Source: Hyphomonadaceae bacterium
GTDB taxonomy: Bacteria; Pseudomonadota; Alphaproteobacteria; Caulobacterales; Hyphomonadaceae
Assembly (NCBI GenBank): GCA_016714495.1
Contig: JADKDU010000002.1
Location: 248,001 to 312,000 of the forward strand
DNA: 64,000 nucleotides
Direction: 5' to 3'
The notes under the pieces were generated by a model. The model searched no databases. It saw only the letters and a program-made list of their open reading frames with translations, and was not told the origin of the DNA. Within the stretch, counting starts at the first letter, position 1. Each line of letters starts with the position of its first letter. Shown piece after piece: positions 1-9,231 of this stretch. The translations under genes were made by a program, and so were the position numbers.

Positions 1-585
1 GAGTCGCTTTCTCATTCGGAAGACCCGCGTGTCCAGCGCGCCGCTCCGCGGCTTGAGCGCGCCATCCAGCGCGCCGTGGGTCTTGCCGAAGCGACACTGC
101 GCTATGGCCGCGCTGAACCCTCGGCGCCCAACCTGTCGGTCGTGAACCTTGCGCCGACGGTCGAGGAGGCGGCTGCGGAAGGCCTTGCCGGTTGCGACGA
201 AATCGAATGGCAGCTCGACGCGAGGGGGCAGGTCACCGCCATGGCCGACCCGGAACACGTCCATCGCATCGTCGCGAATCTCGTGCGCAACGCAGCTCGG
301 GCGATCAAGGACCAGAAAGACCGCACCTGTCCCGGCAAGATCACGGCGCGCGTATCGCGCGAAGCCGACAAGGCTGTCATCGAGATCAGCGACAACGGGC
401 CAGGTGTGCCTCCCAAGATTGTAAGCCAGCTGTTCCAGCCTTTTTCGGGCTCTGCCTCGCGCGGTGGGGCGGGTCTAGGACTGGCGATTGCTCGCGAACT
501 CGCCCGGGGCATGAAGGGCGATGTCGAACTCTCCAGCAATGGCGCCGCCGGGGCAGCCTTCAAGCTGCGCGTGCCTGCTGTTTGA
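1..585 (+). CDS. Sensor histidine kinase, C-terminal part (5' end outside window)
   Basis: The frame is open from the first base, so the gene starts before the window. About 194 residues remain and they form a GHKL-type ATPase domain: an N box (NLVRNAARAI, about residue 94), a G1 box (DNGPGVP, about 135), an F box (LFQPF) and a G2 box (GAGLGLAIA, about 157). The phospho-accepting His and the sensory part lie upstream and cannot be described. It autophosphorylates a partner or itself from ATP in two-component signalling. A membrane protein gene follows about 80 bases later on the same strand and may be co-transcribed. The specific pathway is unknown. Confidence 0.9.
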   Translation, partial: ESLSHSEDPRVQRAAPRLERAIQRAVGLAEATLRYGRAEPSAPNLSVVNLAPTVEEAAAEGLAGCDEIEWQLDARGQVTAMADPEHVHRIVANLVRNAARAIKDQKDRTCPGKITARVSREADKAVIEISDNGPGVPPKIVSQLFQPFSGSASRGGAGLGLAIARELARGMKGDVELSSNGAAGAAFKLRVPAV

Positions 586-663
586 TCATGCCTCTTCCAG
601 AGTCCGGCCAAGCGATTGACCTCGCGCGTGGCCGCGGGCAACACGTCTCAAAGGGCGGGGCGC

Positions 664-1920
664 GTGACAAAATCCATCGACGAAAGCGACGATACCAGCG
701 ACGCAAAGACCGAACAGGCCTTTGCCAATTACGACCTCAAGGCCGAAGCGCCCGAGGCGCGCAAACCCAATGTGCGGTTTGCCTTCGAGTTCCCGACCCT
801 GCTGGAAATGTTCATTCCCGCCGACAAGGAAGCGCTTGAGTCGCGCAGGATCAGCCGCATGGCTGGCATCACCGCGGTCGCGCTTGTGCTTTCCGCAATG
901 TTGCTGGCGTCGTTTGGTCCGATCCTGTCGAGCGCCGATCATGCGGCGCCCGTCGCCGATCACGCGGCAGAGCCAGCAGGCCACGGGGCGCCAGTGAGCC
1001 ATGTTCCGGCCGATGGTCATGCCGCTCCGTCCGCCGAGGCTCACACATCTGCGGCCGCTGAAGCTTCGCACGGGGATGGGTTGAATACGCATGCGATCCT
1101 GGGAACGGTTGCGGCGTTGCTGGGACTGGGCGGCACCGTGCTCGGCATCACGGGAATGCGGCGATCGGCGTCACGCCGTAAATGGCTGCGCGCCCGGTTG
1201 ACCACTGAAACGCTGAGGCTTTTTCACTTCCATTATATCGCTGCGCGCCTGCCGGAGATCGTGGCGGTCGCGGGGGATGCCGCGAAACGCGAGCAGTACC
1301 TTGCCGACCGAGCAGCGGCGCTGGAGCAGCTGAAAGCGCAGGTGCTCACCGATCCGGAGCTGGAACTGCGGCGCATCATGAACCGCAAGGACGAGACGCG
1401 ATTCGAAACCATCACGCCGATGATGGTGGAGGAGGGCGTGGAGATTCCGCAGACGGCCGCGGACGCGTTCGACGTCTGGCGTGTCCTCCGCGTCAACTGG
1501 CAGGCCGGCTATTGCGACGCTAAGCTCGAGCGCCGCCACAAGGGCCGTTTCACGATCAAACAGATGGACGAGCTGTTCGTGGGGCTCGGCTGGTTCTGCG
1601 TCGGCGCCATCATTCTCATTCACATTGGCCACTTCGTCGGCATGCTTGCATCCGCTCAGTCAGCCTGGCTCGAAGCGGCCGTGATCTGGACGGCGCTTGT
1701 CGCGCTTGCTGGGCGCGCGATGGAAGATGGCTTTCAGCCCCAGCGTGAGATCGAACGCTATGAACAATACCGCGCCAATGTGCGCGTGACGGAAGAACGG
1801 TTCGAGGCGGCCAGGACTTATGCCGCCAAGCTGGAAGTGCTGCGCGCGTTTGAGCGTTCAAGCCTCGAAGAAATGCGCGTTTTCCTACGTACTCACGCTA
1901 AGGCGCGCTTCTTGCTTTGA
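664..1920 (+). CDS. Integral membrane protein of unknown function
   Basis: About 418 residues. I chose the GTG at 664 because a purine-rich AAGGGCGGGG lies just upstream; a TTG at 616 in the same frame has no clear ribosome site. Hydrophobic segments occur near residues 55-75 (TAVALVLSAMLLASFG), 140-165, 305-330 and 338-360. A His/Ala-rich low-complexity linker (repeated DHAA, GHGAP) sits between the first two. The C-terminal tail is charged and probably helical. I do not recognise a family. It follows a histidine kinase, which could suggest a shared signalling role, but nothing in the sequence proves it. Two hairpins follow the stop codon. Confidence 0.75.
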   Translation: MTKSIDESDDTSDAKTEQAFANYDLKAEAPEARKPNVRFAFEFPTLLEMFIPADKEALESRRISRMAGITAVALVLSAMLLASFGPILSSADHAAPVADHAAEPAGHGAPVSHVPADGHAAPSAEAHTSAAAEASHGDGLNTHAILGTVAALLGLGGTVLGITGMRRSASRRKWLRARLTTETLRLFHFHYIAARLPEIVAVAGDAAKREQYLADRAAALEQLKAQVLTDPELELRRIMNRKDETRFETITPMMVEEGVEIPQTAADAFDVWRVLRVNWQAGYCDAKLERRHKGRFTIKQMDELFVGLGWFCVGAIILIHIGHFVGMLASAQSAWLEAAVIWTALVALAGRAMEDGFQPQREIERYEQYRANVRVTEERFEAARTYAAKLEVLRAFERSSLEEMRVFLRTHAKARFLL

Positions 1921-1926
1921 ACAAGT

Positions 1927-1992
1927 GAGGGCCCACGGATTGCTCCGGGGCCCTCGGGACGCTGCGGTGTCGGGACCGGAAGCGTCCGGTCC
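1927..1992. terminator. Tandem hairpins between convergent genes
   Basis: Two GC-rich inverted repeats lie between the convergent genes ending at 1920 and 2005. The first pairs GAGGGCCC (1927-1934) with GGGCCCTC (1948-1955). The second pairs GGACCGG (1973-1979) with CCGGTCC (1986-1992). Neither is followed by a long T-run, so efficiency is uncertain. Confidence 0.55.
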
Positions 1993-2004
1993 GCGAACTC
2001 TACG

Positions 2005-2610
2005 TTAACTCGGCGCCTTCGTGACATCATCGGCTGGCGATTTATCGAGCGCTTTCACCCGCTGGAGGTGGGCGTCGACCGCCGGAGCGGTCTTGGAAGC
2101 GAAGGCCTGCAAGCCTGCATCCTTGCCGTTCATAGCGAAGTCCTTGAGCAGGTTCAGCGCATTTTCGTGCGCGTCAGTCTGCTGATCGATATACTTGTCG
2201 TCAAAGTCTTCGACACTCGCTTTGCGCAGGTCGTCAAGCTTCGCCATGTGGTCATTATCGAGCGCGCTCGGCGGCGTAACCATCGCCGAGGCGGCGAGCG
2301 GCGTCAGCTCCGCTGTCGTCGCGGTGTGCGCGTCGATCATCATTTGAGCATAGTCCTTGACCGGCTGCACTTTCGAACGTTCGAGCGCGATCTTGCTCGC
2401 TTCGATTTCGTACATGTCGGACAGGGCGACCTTCTCGACGAAGTTTTTCACGCCATCGTCGACGTTCGCGGTATCGACAGTCGTGTTGTTGTCGACGGCG
2501 ACTTCGCCAGTGCTTTTGGCTTCGCTAGCGGGGTTCTCAGGCGCACAGGCAGCAATGCCCAACGCCAGAGCAGACGCCGCGAGCAGCATCGGAAGTTTGG
2601 CTCGGGTCAA
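2005..2610 (-). CDS. DUF4142-type lipoprotein
   Basis: 201 residues. A signal peptide with a lipobox (LGIAAC, Cys about residue 22) predicts a lipid-anchored periplasmic protein. The mature part carries the helical, ferritin-like DUF4142 pattern (KVALSDMYEIEASKIALERS, then DAHTATTAELTPLA). These proteins are annotated as predicted outer-membrane proteins and no enzyme activity is established. The start is TTG at 2610: GGAGAG lies five bases upstream, whereas the internal ATG at 2589 has no ribosome site and would shorten the signal n-region. It is convergent with the membrane protein gene and stands alone. Confidence 0.85.
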   Translation of the reverse strand: MTRAKLPMLLAASALALGIAACAPENPASEAKSTGEVAVDNNTTVDTANVDDGVKNFVEKVALSDMYEIEASKIALERSKVQPVKDYAQMMIDAHTATTAELTPLAASAMVTPPSALDNDHMAKLDDLRKASVEDFDDKYIDQQTDAHENALNLLKDFAMNGKDAGLQAFASKTAPAVDAHLQRVKALDKSPADDVTKAPS

Positions 2611-2740
2611 TGGTCTCTCCTGGTATCATGCGGAAGCAGCGCCGGGGCGGCGCCGCGATGTCCACACAACGTCACGAAGAAGGACCGGTTCCAGTCGCTT
2701 AACGCACAGCTGTCTTATGACGGCGTGGTAACGTTGCGAG

Positions 2741-4507
2741 CTATTTCACGATCTCGATCGCTACGCCCTCGCGGCGCGGATCTGCTCCGCCTTCGAGCTT
2801 GTCCTTGCGCGCGACGATCAGGTTAAGTCCGGAAACTTCGCCAGAGACCTCCTGCACCTTGAAACCGGCGGCGGTGAGGATCGAAGCCCAGGTCTTACCG
2901 ATCGGGTTCGGGCCTGCCGTGACATCGGATGTTTCGACGCGCACCACTGGCCCGCGCGCGACGATATTTGGCAGTGCGCTGGCTTCCTGGGCTGTCTTGC
3001 CCCAGTCGAGGACAGCAACCAGCGTCTTGGCCACGTAGCCGACGATGGAGTTTCCGCCCGGTGATCCTGTGACCATAAAGAGATCGCCCGACTTGTCGAA
3101 CACGATGGTTGGCGACATTGACGAGCGTGGGCGTTTGCCCGGCCCCGGCGCGTTGGCGATAGGCTTACTGTTCAGTGTCGGCGGGCGTGTGAAGTCGGTT
3201 AGCTGGTTGTTGAGGACGAAGCCATTGGTCCAGCGCGAAGAGCCGAAGGGACCCTCCACGGTCGCGGTGAACGAAACGGCATTGCCCTCGAAATCGACAA
3301 AGGACATATGCGTCGTACCTGGTTGCGCTGCGTTCGCGTCCATTCCCCATTGATCGCGGATAGGCTTGTTGTGAAGCACCGCGCCGGGATCGCCTGGCTG
3401 AGGAACGTCGCCAGGTCCAAAACCGCTTGCAGCGCGCGCCTTGATGTAGGCTGAATCAAGCAGGTCAGCGACGGGCACAGTTATAGCGTCAGGATCGGCG
3501 ACATAGTGATCGCGATCAGCATAGCCGAGTTGCTCTGCGAGCACGAAATCGCGGAGCTTCGTTTGTTCTGTGGCGTTGGCGTTCTTCGAGCTGATTGCAT
3601 CATAGAGCGACATGATCTGGTTCATCGCAATGCCGCCCGACGAAGAGGGGGGCGCTGAGCAGATCCGGTAGTTGCGGAAGGGACCGCATAGGGCCGGTTT
3701 CACCAGCACTTTATAGTCAGCAAGATCCTTGAGGGAGAGGTCGCCCGCGATGTCGCCGCCACGCACCGCAGCGATGATGTTTTGCGCAATCGTGCCTGCG
3801 TAGAACGCGGACGGGCCTTCCTTCGCGACGCGCCGCAGGGTGGCGGCGTATTCTGGATTGGTGCGCTTGTCGCCAATCGCAAGCGCCTTTCCATTGGGAA
3901 AGAAGTAGGCTCTGCTGGCCGGATTCGTCCCCAGCGGTCCGCTCTGAAAGCGTGGACCCAGCGAGTTGGCCAAGCGTGGCGAGACGATGAAGCCTTCGTC
4001 AGCCAGTCTGATCGCTGCGTCGAACTGCACGCCCCACGGCAGCTTGCCGTATTTTTCATGCGCTGCCTTGTAGAGCGCGATGGCTCCCGGCACGCCGACG
4101 GACTTCCCAGAATAGACGGCCTGCAGGTAGCCGAGATTCTGACCATTCACCGTGAAGTAGCCCGCGGTCGCTGTCGACGGCGCCGTTTCGCGTCCATCGA
4201 ACGTCACAGTCGTGTTCGACTTGCGGTCGTAGACGACCATGTAGCCGCCGCCGCCAAGCCCGGAACTTTGCGGCTCGACCAGGCCAAGCACCGCGTGGGC
4301 GGCGATCGCCGCATCTACAGCGCTGCCGCCTGCCTTCATCGCATTGAGCGCAGCCTCGACCGCACGCTTGTCAGCGGCTGAAACCATTGCCCGGCCCGAC
4401 AGTCGCCATTCCTGTGAATGTGTTCCGGCCGGAGCCTCAGCTTGGGGAGGCGCCGCACATGCCGCCAGCGCAATCGCGGCGACGAATGCCATGAGAGAAT
4501 GGCGCAT
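2741..4507 (-). CDS. ggt: Gamma-glutamyltranspeptidase, lipoprotein form
   Basis: 588 residues from the ATG at 4507, close to the usual length of the Ntn-hydrolase family. The enzyme cleaves gamma-glutamyl bonds of glutathione and transfers the glutamyl group to water or amino acids in the periplasm. A signal with lipobox (IALAACAA) precedes the mature chain. The autoprocessing site is visible as PGTTHMSFVD around residue 398, where the Thr becomes the nucleophile of the small subunit. The substrate-binding region (GPGKRPRSSMSPTIVF) and the glycine-rich SPGGNSIVGYV follow. An upstream in-frame start at 4558 would put extra residues before the signal peptide and is rejected. Confidence 0.93.
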   Translation of the reverse strand: MRHSLMAFVAAIALAACAAPPQAEAPAGTHSQEWRLSGRAMVSAADKRAVEAALNAMKAGGSAVDAAIAAHAVLGLVEPQSSGLGGGGYMVVYDRKSNTTVTFDGRETAPSTATAGYFTVNGQNLGYLQAVYSGKSVGVPGAIALYKAAHEKYGKLPWGVQFDAAIRLADEGFIVSPRLANSLGPRFQSGPLGTNPASRAYFFPNGKALAIGDKRTNPEYAATLRRVAKEGPSAFYAGTIAQNIIAAVRGGDIAGDLSLKDLADYKVLVKPALCGPFRNYRICSAPPSSSGGIAMNQIMSLYDAISSKNANATEQTKLRDFVLAEQLGYADRDHYVADPDAITVPVADLLDSAYIKARAASGFGPGDVPQPGDPGAVLHNKPIRDQWGMDANAAQPGTTHMSFVDFEGNAVSFTATVEGPFGSSRWTNGFVLNNQLTDFTRPPTLNSKPIANAPGPGKRPRSSMSPTIVFDKSGDLFMVTGSPGGNSIVGYVAKTLVAVLDWGKTAQEASALPNIVARGPVVRVETSDVTAGPNPIGKTWASILTAAGFKVQEVSGEVSGLNLIVARKDKLEGGADPRREGVAIEIVK

Positions 4508-4607
4508 GCAGAGCCGCTCCTTCTTGCACGGAACCAGATGGACCCGCATACAGGCCATATACGGTCCCCCAGCGACCGCAACTGAACCGACGCTTGAGGC
4601 TTGTCAA

Positions 4608-5611
4608 ATGACGGCGCGGCCGGGCCCTTTCAACCTCATCACCGACGTAGGCGGCCTCAAAGTGGGCTCTGCACACGATGCGGGCGCCATTACCGGCGTC
4701 ACAGTCATTCGGCCCGAGGCGAGGGCAGTGGCTGCTGTGGTGGTCGCCGGCGGCGGGCCGGGCACGCGCGAGACCGACGCGCTCGCGCCCGACACCCTGG
4801 TCGATGCAATCGACGCGCTCGTGTTTTCGGGAGGGTCTGTCTACGGGCTTGCAGCGGCCGACGGGGTTGTCGCGGCGCTGGGCGCCGCGGGGCAGGGCTT
4901 TGCCCTGATTTCGAGCAGCACCGTTCCGCGATCGCCTGTCGTGCCGGCCGCGATCCTCTATGATCTTGCGAATCAAGGCGACAAGGCCTGGGGCGAGACG
5001 CCTCCCTATCGAGCGCTAGGCCTCGCTGCCCTGAAAAACGTGGATGCCCAATTCACGCTCGGCCGTGCTGGTGCGGGATACGGCGCGCGCGCGGAACTGC
5101 TCCGGGCGGCCTTGGCTCGGCCAGCATCGCAACGGACGACGGCATCATTGTCGGGGCGCTTGCCGCGGTAAATTCATTTGGCGCAGCGACCATGCCGGGC
5201 ACGGACGCTTATTGGGCGTGGCCCTTCGAACAAGCCGGCGAGGTCGGCGGCAAGCGACCACCATCCGGTTTCACGCTCGATCTCGAAGACTGGGGCGAGG
5301 CCAAAGCCAACCCGGCCGCACGCGGCCAACCTGTCGCCGGGCGGACCAATACGACGCTCGGCTGTGTCGCCACCAACGTCGCGCTCACGCCCGCTGAGTC
5401 TCAGCGCGTCGCCAAGATGGCGATGTCTGGAATTTCGCGCGCCATCCGCCCCGCGTTCGCGCCCTTCGACGGCGACGTCGTCTTCTGTCTGTCGACCGCG
5501 CAGATCGAACGCCCCGACCAGCGCCCATTCACGCTCGCGCGCATAGGCGAACTCGCCGCGGCCTGCCTCGCCCGAGCAATCGCCCGAGGCGTGCACGAAG
5601 CGGCTAAATAG
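4608..5611 (+). pseudogene. S58-family aminopeptidase (DmpA/P1 type), one-base frameshift
   Basis: The first frame runs from the ATG at 4608 (MTARPGPFNLITDVGGLKVG) through GGGPGTRETD and FSGGSVYGLAAADGV to about 5092. The second runs from about 5093 to 5611 and begins GGLGSASIATDDG. In the S58 family the chain autocleaves before the nucleophilic Ser in this Gly-Ser region, so the join falls at the active site. Adding one G to the GG at 5092-5093 gives an uninterrupted chain of about 334 residues reading ...GYGARAGTAPGGLGSAS. The protein would be a self-processing aminopeptidase/esterase. I think the frameshift is a homopolymer error, but a real null allele cannot be excluded. The gene is the left chromosomal neighbour of the island. 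Confidence 0.8.
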
Positions 5612-5627
5612 CTGTCAGGAAGAAAAC

Positions 5628-5672
5628 TGGCGCGCCCGAAGAGATTCGAACTCCTGACCCCCAGATTCGTAG
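5628..5672. repeat. Left attachment repeat (attL), tRNA-Arg 3' end copy
   Basis: 45 bases identical to 23633-23677. The repeat starts with TGG (complement of the tRNA CCA end) and runs through the T-arm to the anticodon loop, after which the two copies diverge. It lies 16 bases after the stop of the S58 peptidase gene and about 215 bases before the integrase start. Confidence 0.9.
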
Positions 5673-5815
5673 CCAAATTCACATCGTCTGGCGTGGTCGG
5701 TCAGGGTCGGCAACAGTCGGCGATAATCGCAGCTAATTCAGCTGGTTATAGCCAGATGACAACATTACAGATCCGACAGAAACAGACCAAAACCGACCAA
5801 AACCGGCGCTCAAAC

Positions 5816-5846
5816 GGGGCATGGACGGGGCATGAAAACGGGGCAT
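5816..5846 (+). repeat. Three GGGGCAT repeats near attL, possible integrase arm sites
   Basis: GGGGCAT occurs at 5816-5822, 5827-5833 and 5840-5846 (spacing 11 and 13). A related GGGGCAC pair sits at 23568-23585 near the right end. Tyrosine integrases bind short arm-type repeats near each attachment site, so these are reasonable candidates, but binding is inferred only from position and repetition. Confidence 0.4.
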
Positions 5847-5886
5847 AGGATGCGTTCAAACTGCTGATTTCACTGGGGGTCTTGGG

Positions 5887-7251
5887 ATGGGACGGGTTGT
5901 CGAGGTCGAGTTCAAACGGGGCACGGCTGACCATTCCCGAACAAGCCGGGTGAAGGCGGAACGGGCGCCAAAAACGCGCCCCGGCGGTGCCTCTTCCAAG
6001 CTAACTCAGCGCCTGGTCAATGAAATTTCCGCGCCCACTACGGGCAAGCTCCGTCTGCCGGACGGCGAAGTTCGCGGGCTCTTCCTGCGCGTGACGCCCA
6101 GTTCCGCGAAATCCTACATCCTCCGTTACACGGTCGAAGGCCGCCGTGGAGAAGCGGCAATCGGAGATGCAAGGTCGATCACATTGGTCGCAGCGCGCGC
6201 CAAGGCGGTCGCCATGCTGAGCGACCTCGCCGTGCGGAATGTCGACCCCGTCGCCAAGAAGCAGGCGGCTATCAAGGCGGAGAAGGCCAAGAAGACCGAG
6301 ACCTTCGCCGCCCTGGTCGCGCGTTACAATGTGGACGCTGCCCGCCGCAAGCGGCCGAAGACCCTCGCCTATGAGACCTGGCTTCTGGACAAGCACATCC
6401 TCCCGAAGATCGGCCAGCGGCGCTACGCAGACCTCAAGCGCGCCGAGATCATCGCCATGATTGAGAAAGTAGGATCGGGTGGCGGGCAGATCACCGCCAA
6501 CCGCGCGCATGCCATGGTGCGGCAGGTGTTGAACTATGCCCTCAAGCGCGACCTGATCGAGGCCAACCCGGCTCTCGCCATCGACCGACTGTTCCCGGAG
6601 AACAGCCGGGAGCGTGTGCTGACCGCGCACGAGATTCGCAAACTCTGGGCCTTCCTTGAATCCGCGCGCGCGAACGCCGGAGCGGGTCTGGCGCCGGGGC
6701 TGGAGGAAGGGGAGCGGCCGGTCAATGGCCTCTCATGGTCAGCCGCGACAGCACTCCAGCTCTGCCTGCTGACGCTTCAGCGCGCGGGTGAAGTTGTCGG
6801 AGCCCGCATCGAGGAGTTCAGCTGGACGGATCGGCTCTGGATCGTCCCAGCCGAACGGATGAAGGGGAAGCGTGCTCACGCCGTGCCCCTGTCCGATCTG
6901 GCGATGGAGCGCTTTCGCGAAGCGTTCGACCGCTCGGGAGGCGCCATCGCCTTTCCGGATCGGTCGGGAAAGGCGCCGCTTGAAGGCAAGCGGTTGACGC
7001 GGGCGATGGCGCGGTCTTGCAAATTGATCGGCATAGATCACGCGAGCCCGCATGATCTGCGTCGTACCGGACGCACCATGCTGACGAGCGAGCGCGTGGG
7101 CGTCGGCTACGAAGTCGCCGAGCGCGTTATCGCCCACCTTGTTGGCTCAGCGGTCAGCAGAGTCTATGACCGGAACGAGTATCTGCGCGAGAAGCGCGCG
7201 GCACTGGCCGAGTGGGCAGACGTGCTGAGGCGGATCGTTGCGGCAGCATGA
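5887..7251 (+). CDS. int: Tyrosine site-specific integrase (P4-like)
   Basis: 454 residues. The N-terminal DUF4102-type arm-binding domain (LPDGEVRGLFLRVTPSSAKSY) comes first, then a core-binding SAM-like helical domain (about 140-240) and the catalytic domain. Visible catalytic residues are Arg in LLTLQRAGEV, the HDLRRTGRT box and the C-terminal nucleophile Tyr in SRVYDRNEYL. It would recombine the island with the tRNA-Arg gene. It points inward from attL, so it lies at the end away from the intact tRNA, which is less common than integrases next to the tRNA. The start ATG at 5887 is preceded by GGGGGTCTTGGG. Confidence 0.93.
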   Translation: MGRVVEVEFKRGTADHSRTSRVKAERAPKTRPGGASSKLTQRLVNEISAPTTGKLRLPDGEVRGLFLRVTPSSAKSYILRYTVEGRRGEAAIGDARSITLVAARAKAVAMLSDLAVRNVDPVAKKQAAIKAEKAKKTETFAALVARYNVDAARRKRPKTLAYETWLLDKHILPKIGQRRYADLKRAEIIAMIEKVGSGGGQITANRAHAMVRQVLNYALKRDLIEANPALAIDRLFPENSRERVLTAHEIRKLWAFLESARANAGAGLAPGLEEGERPVNGLSWSAATALQLCLLTLQRAGEVVGARIEEFSWTDRLWIVPAERMKGKRAHAVPLSDLAMERFREAFDRSGGAIAFPDRSGKAPLEGKRLTRAMARSCKLIGIDHASPHDLRRTGRTMLTSERVGVGYEVAERVIAHLVGSAVSRVYDRNEYLREKRAALAEWADVLRRIVAAA

Positions 7252-7608
7252 CTCACGTCGCAACCAACATTGATGCCTTGTCGAGCCTGGCGAGCATCGG
7301 GTCTTCGACTAATCGGGGCGGCCAAGCCAAAGGCCGATGCTTTGTCTGATGACGTCCTTAAGGACGTCGCTAACGACGTCACCTGATCCAAGCGCCCAAA
7401 CACAGATCGTTCGGCATAACAAGGCCGGAGCAATCGGGCGGTTACGGAGGATCCGAAGAAGCCAAACGCTATCCGCCCAAGAATGCCGCCGACTCCTGAC
7501 ACGGGATATAGTGACCGTATCACAAGCGTTGGATGGGTGGCGCTCCACTGAAACGGGCGCGCCGAGATTGTCCGCGCACGAAGGAGCCGGCGAGCCCGGG
7601 AAGCAGGC
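7252..7608. promoter_or_regulatory. Non-coding stretch after int with an 18-bp perfect palindrome
   Basis: No supported gene lies between the convergent int and J-like genes. GACGTCCTTAAGGACGTC at 7351-7368 is a perfect palindrome, and a third GACGTC occurs at about 7375-7380. It could be an operator or part of a terminator. No T-run follows. The remainder of the stretch shows nothing recognisable. Confidence 0.45.
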
Positions 7609-9231
7609 TCATTGGCGAAAGATATCGCTCAATCTAGGAACATCCTTGTCGCGCCGAATGCTCAGCAGTGTGGCAAGCAGCTGCACGTTGTCGCAATTCG
7701 CGTAGTTCAGAACAGATTGCGCTTTCCTATCTGCCGAAACCAGAAAAAGTGAGCCATCGCGGCTTTGGTGCCCTACGGCACCCAGCGGGAACTTGAGCAA
7801 CTTTGCCGACCCAAAGACCTTGCGCTCAAGCAAGTAGATCGACGTATCGTCAATCAACACGTCGCCAAAGCGTACGGGCTTTCCTGATTTCAACGTCGCC
7901 AGAGTTTGCATCAGCAAACGTACACCCACCGAACGCCACAAGCGGCTTGTCACCGCGTTGAACACGTCCCCGTGACCGTTGAAAGCAACTTCCATCGACC
8001 GGCCGCCGCCCGAGACCGATATGGTGAAGCTGTCTCCGTAGCGACCGCGAGTTCCGCCCCACCTTATCGCGTCGATCTGTTCTAGCGCGAAGGAAGCATC
8101 TTTCCACTCAATAGCCTGCGGCGAAAGAGCAATGCGGTGTTTGATGAAGGTGCCTACCTCCGCCGAGTAACTGATTTCTCGTGCAAACTCTTCTGCTTGT
8201 AGTGCTCCCGACTCATTAGACGCGGAAATATCTCGAATAGCGTCGAGGTCCTCTTCCACGCGCTCGGAGAACTCTGGGAGCTCCGCAAAAACTTCCGTGC
8301 AAAGTTCGGTTACAATTTGCGCTGACGAACTCATCTCTTTGTCATTATGCAGGTCGAGCGAAAGCTCCCGAAGCATTCTGCCGAGTTCAGCGCTGCTGGA
8401 GTGATCTAGCCCCTTCGAATAAGCAACCAACTGAAGCGGCTGGGCCACCGTGTCCCAGCGCCTAACCAATATAGCTAGCCGCTCGATGAGAGGCAGTATT
8501 GCCTCTTCACCTGCAGATGCGGCCTTGAGGATAGACTGGCAAAGACTTTCGATAGCTTCCGCTTCTGGTTGAAGAAATTGTTGAGCTTCAACTTCATACA
8601 ACTCGACGAGCATGCCAAAAACTTCAGGAAAGGGATCGTCAGCGTCCAAACCCCAGCGCTCGGCAAGGTCGGTCATCACCAAAATGATCTTGGAAGTTGG
8701 AAGCTTACCAAGCGCGCGAAGCGCCGTAGCCGCGCATTCCTTCAGTCTCGACCTTATCTCGTCTTCAACTTGCTCCAATCGTGCCGGAGGAAATTGCGCT
8801 ATCGATCGATCTTCGTTGATATCGCGCAGGATGGATGCGGCGTCGAGATCGTCACCCAACAATGCAAGTGTTGCCACCTCCTCGGCTAGCAACATGTGAT
8901 TTGAGCGGGTGGCGACGCGGCCGAGGGTCATTGCACGAAGATTGAAAGCCGCAAGTTTGGGTAGCTGAGCTGAATCCGGAATGATATCCGACATCGACTG
9001 CATGGATGCCGCAAGGTCAAAGCCTCGCTTCGGCGAGACACCGGGCAGCCAACACATCTCTTCAGTCAGGCGCGTCCGAGGATTTGTCAGCCGTTCTCGA
9101 CTTGCCTCGCACACGGCGGGATCAAGGGTGAGGCTCTTTTCGTCCGAGGCCTCAAGGATGCGCCGACGATCGTCTCGTGTCGAAACCCCCAAAATCCAGA
9201 ACGCCGTTCCCAAAAGGCCATCTACGTTCAC
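7609..9231 (-). CDS. J-like N-terminus / PH-like C-terminus protein of the Hsp70 module
   Basis: 540 residues, last gene of the five-gene operon. The N-terminus (FWILGVSTRDDRRRILEASD, then LTNPRTRLTEEMCWLPG) resembles J-like helical domains but has no HPD tripeptide. The middle (about 80-330) is helical and acidic. The C-terminal third (about 350-520) alternates short beta strands (FTISVSGGGRSMEVAFNG, DTSIYLLERKVFGSAKLLKF) and looks like two PH-like folds. The start is GTG at 9231, which overlaps the preceding stop as GTGA and implies translational coupling. I infer a co-chaperone or adaptor for the Hsp70 encoded upstream. No enzyme motif is visible and the family is not one I can name. Confidence 0.75.
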   Translation of the reverse strand: MNVDGLLGTAFWILGVSTRDDRRRILEASDEKSLTLDPAVCEASRERLTNPRTRLTEEMCWLPGVSPKRGFDLAASMQSMSDIIPDSAQLPKLAAFNLRAMTLGRVATRSNHMLLAEEVATLALLGDDLDAASILRDINEDRSIAQFPPARLEQVEDEIRSRLKECAATALRALGKLPTSKIILVMTDLAERWGLDADDPFPEVFGMLVELYEVEAQQFLQPEAEAIESLCQSILKAASAGEEAILPLIERLAILVRRWDTVAQPLQLVAYSKGLDHSSSAELGRMLRELSLDLHNDKEMSSSAQIVTELCTEVFAELPEFSERVEEDLDAIRDISASNESGALQAEEFAREISYSAEVGTFIKHRIALSPQAIEWKDASFALEQIDAIRWGGTRGRYGDSFTISVSGGGRSMEVAFNGHGDVFNAVTSRLWRSVGVRLLMQTLATLKSGKPVRFGDVLIDDTSIYLLERKVFGSAKLLKFPLGAVGHQSRDGSLFLVSADRKAQSVLNYANCDNVQLLATLLSIRRDKDVPRLSDIFRQ

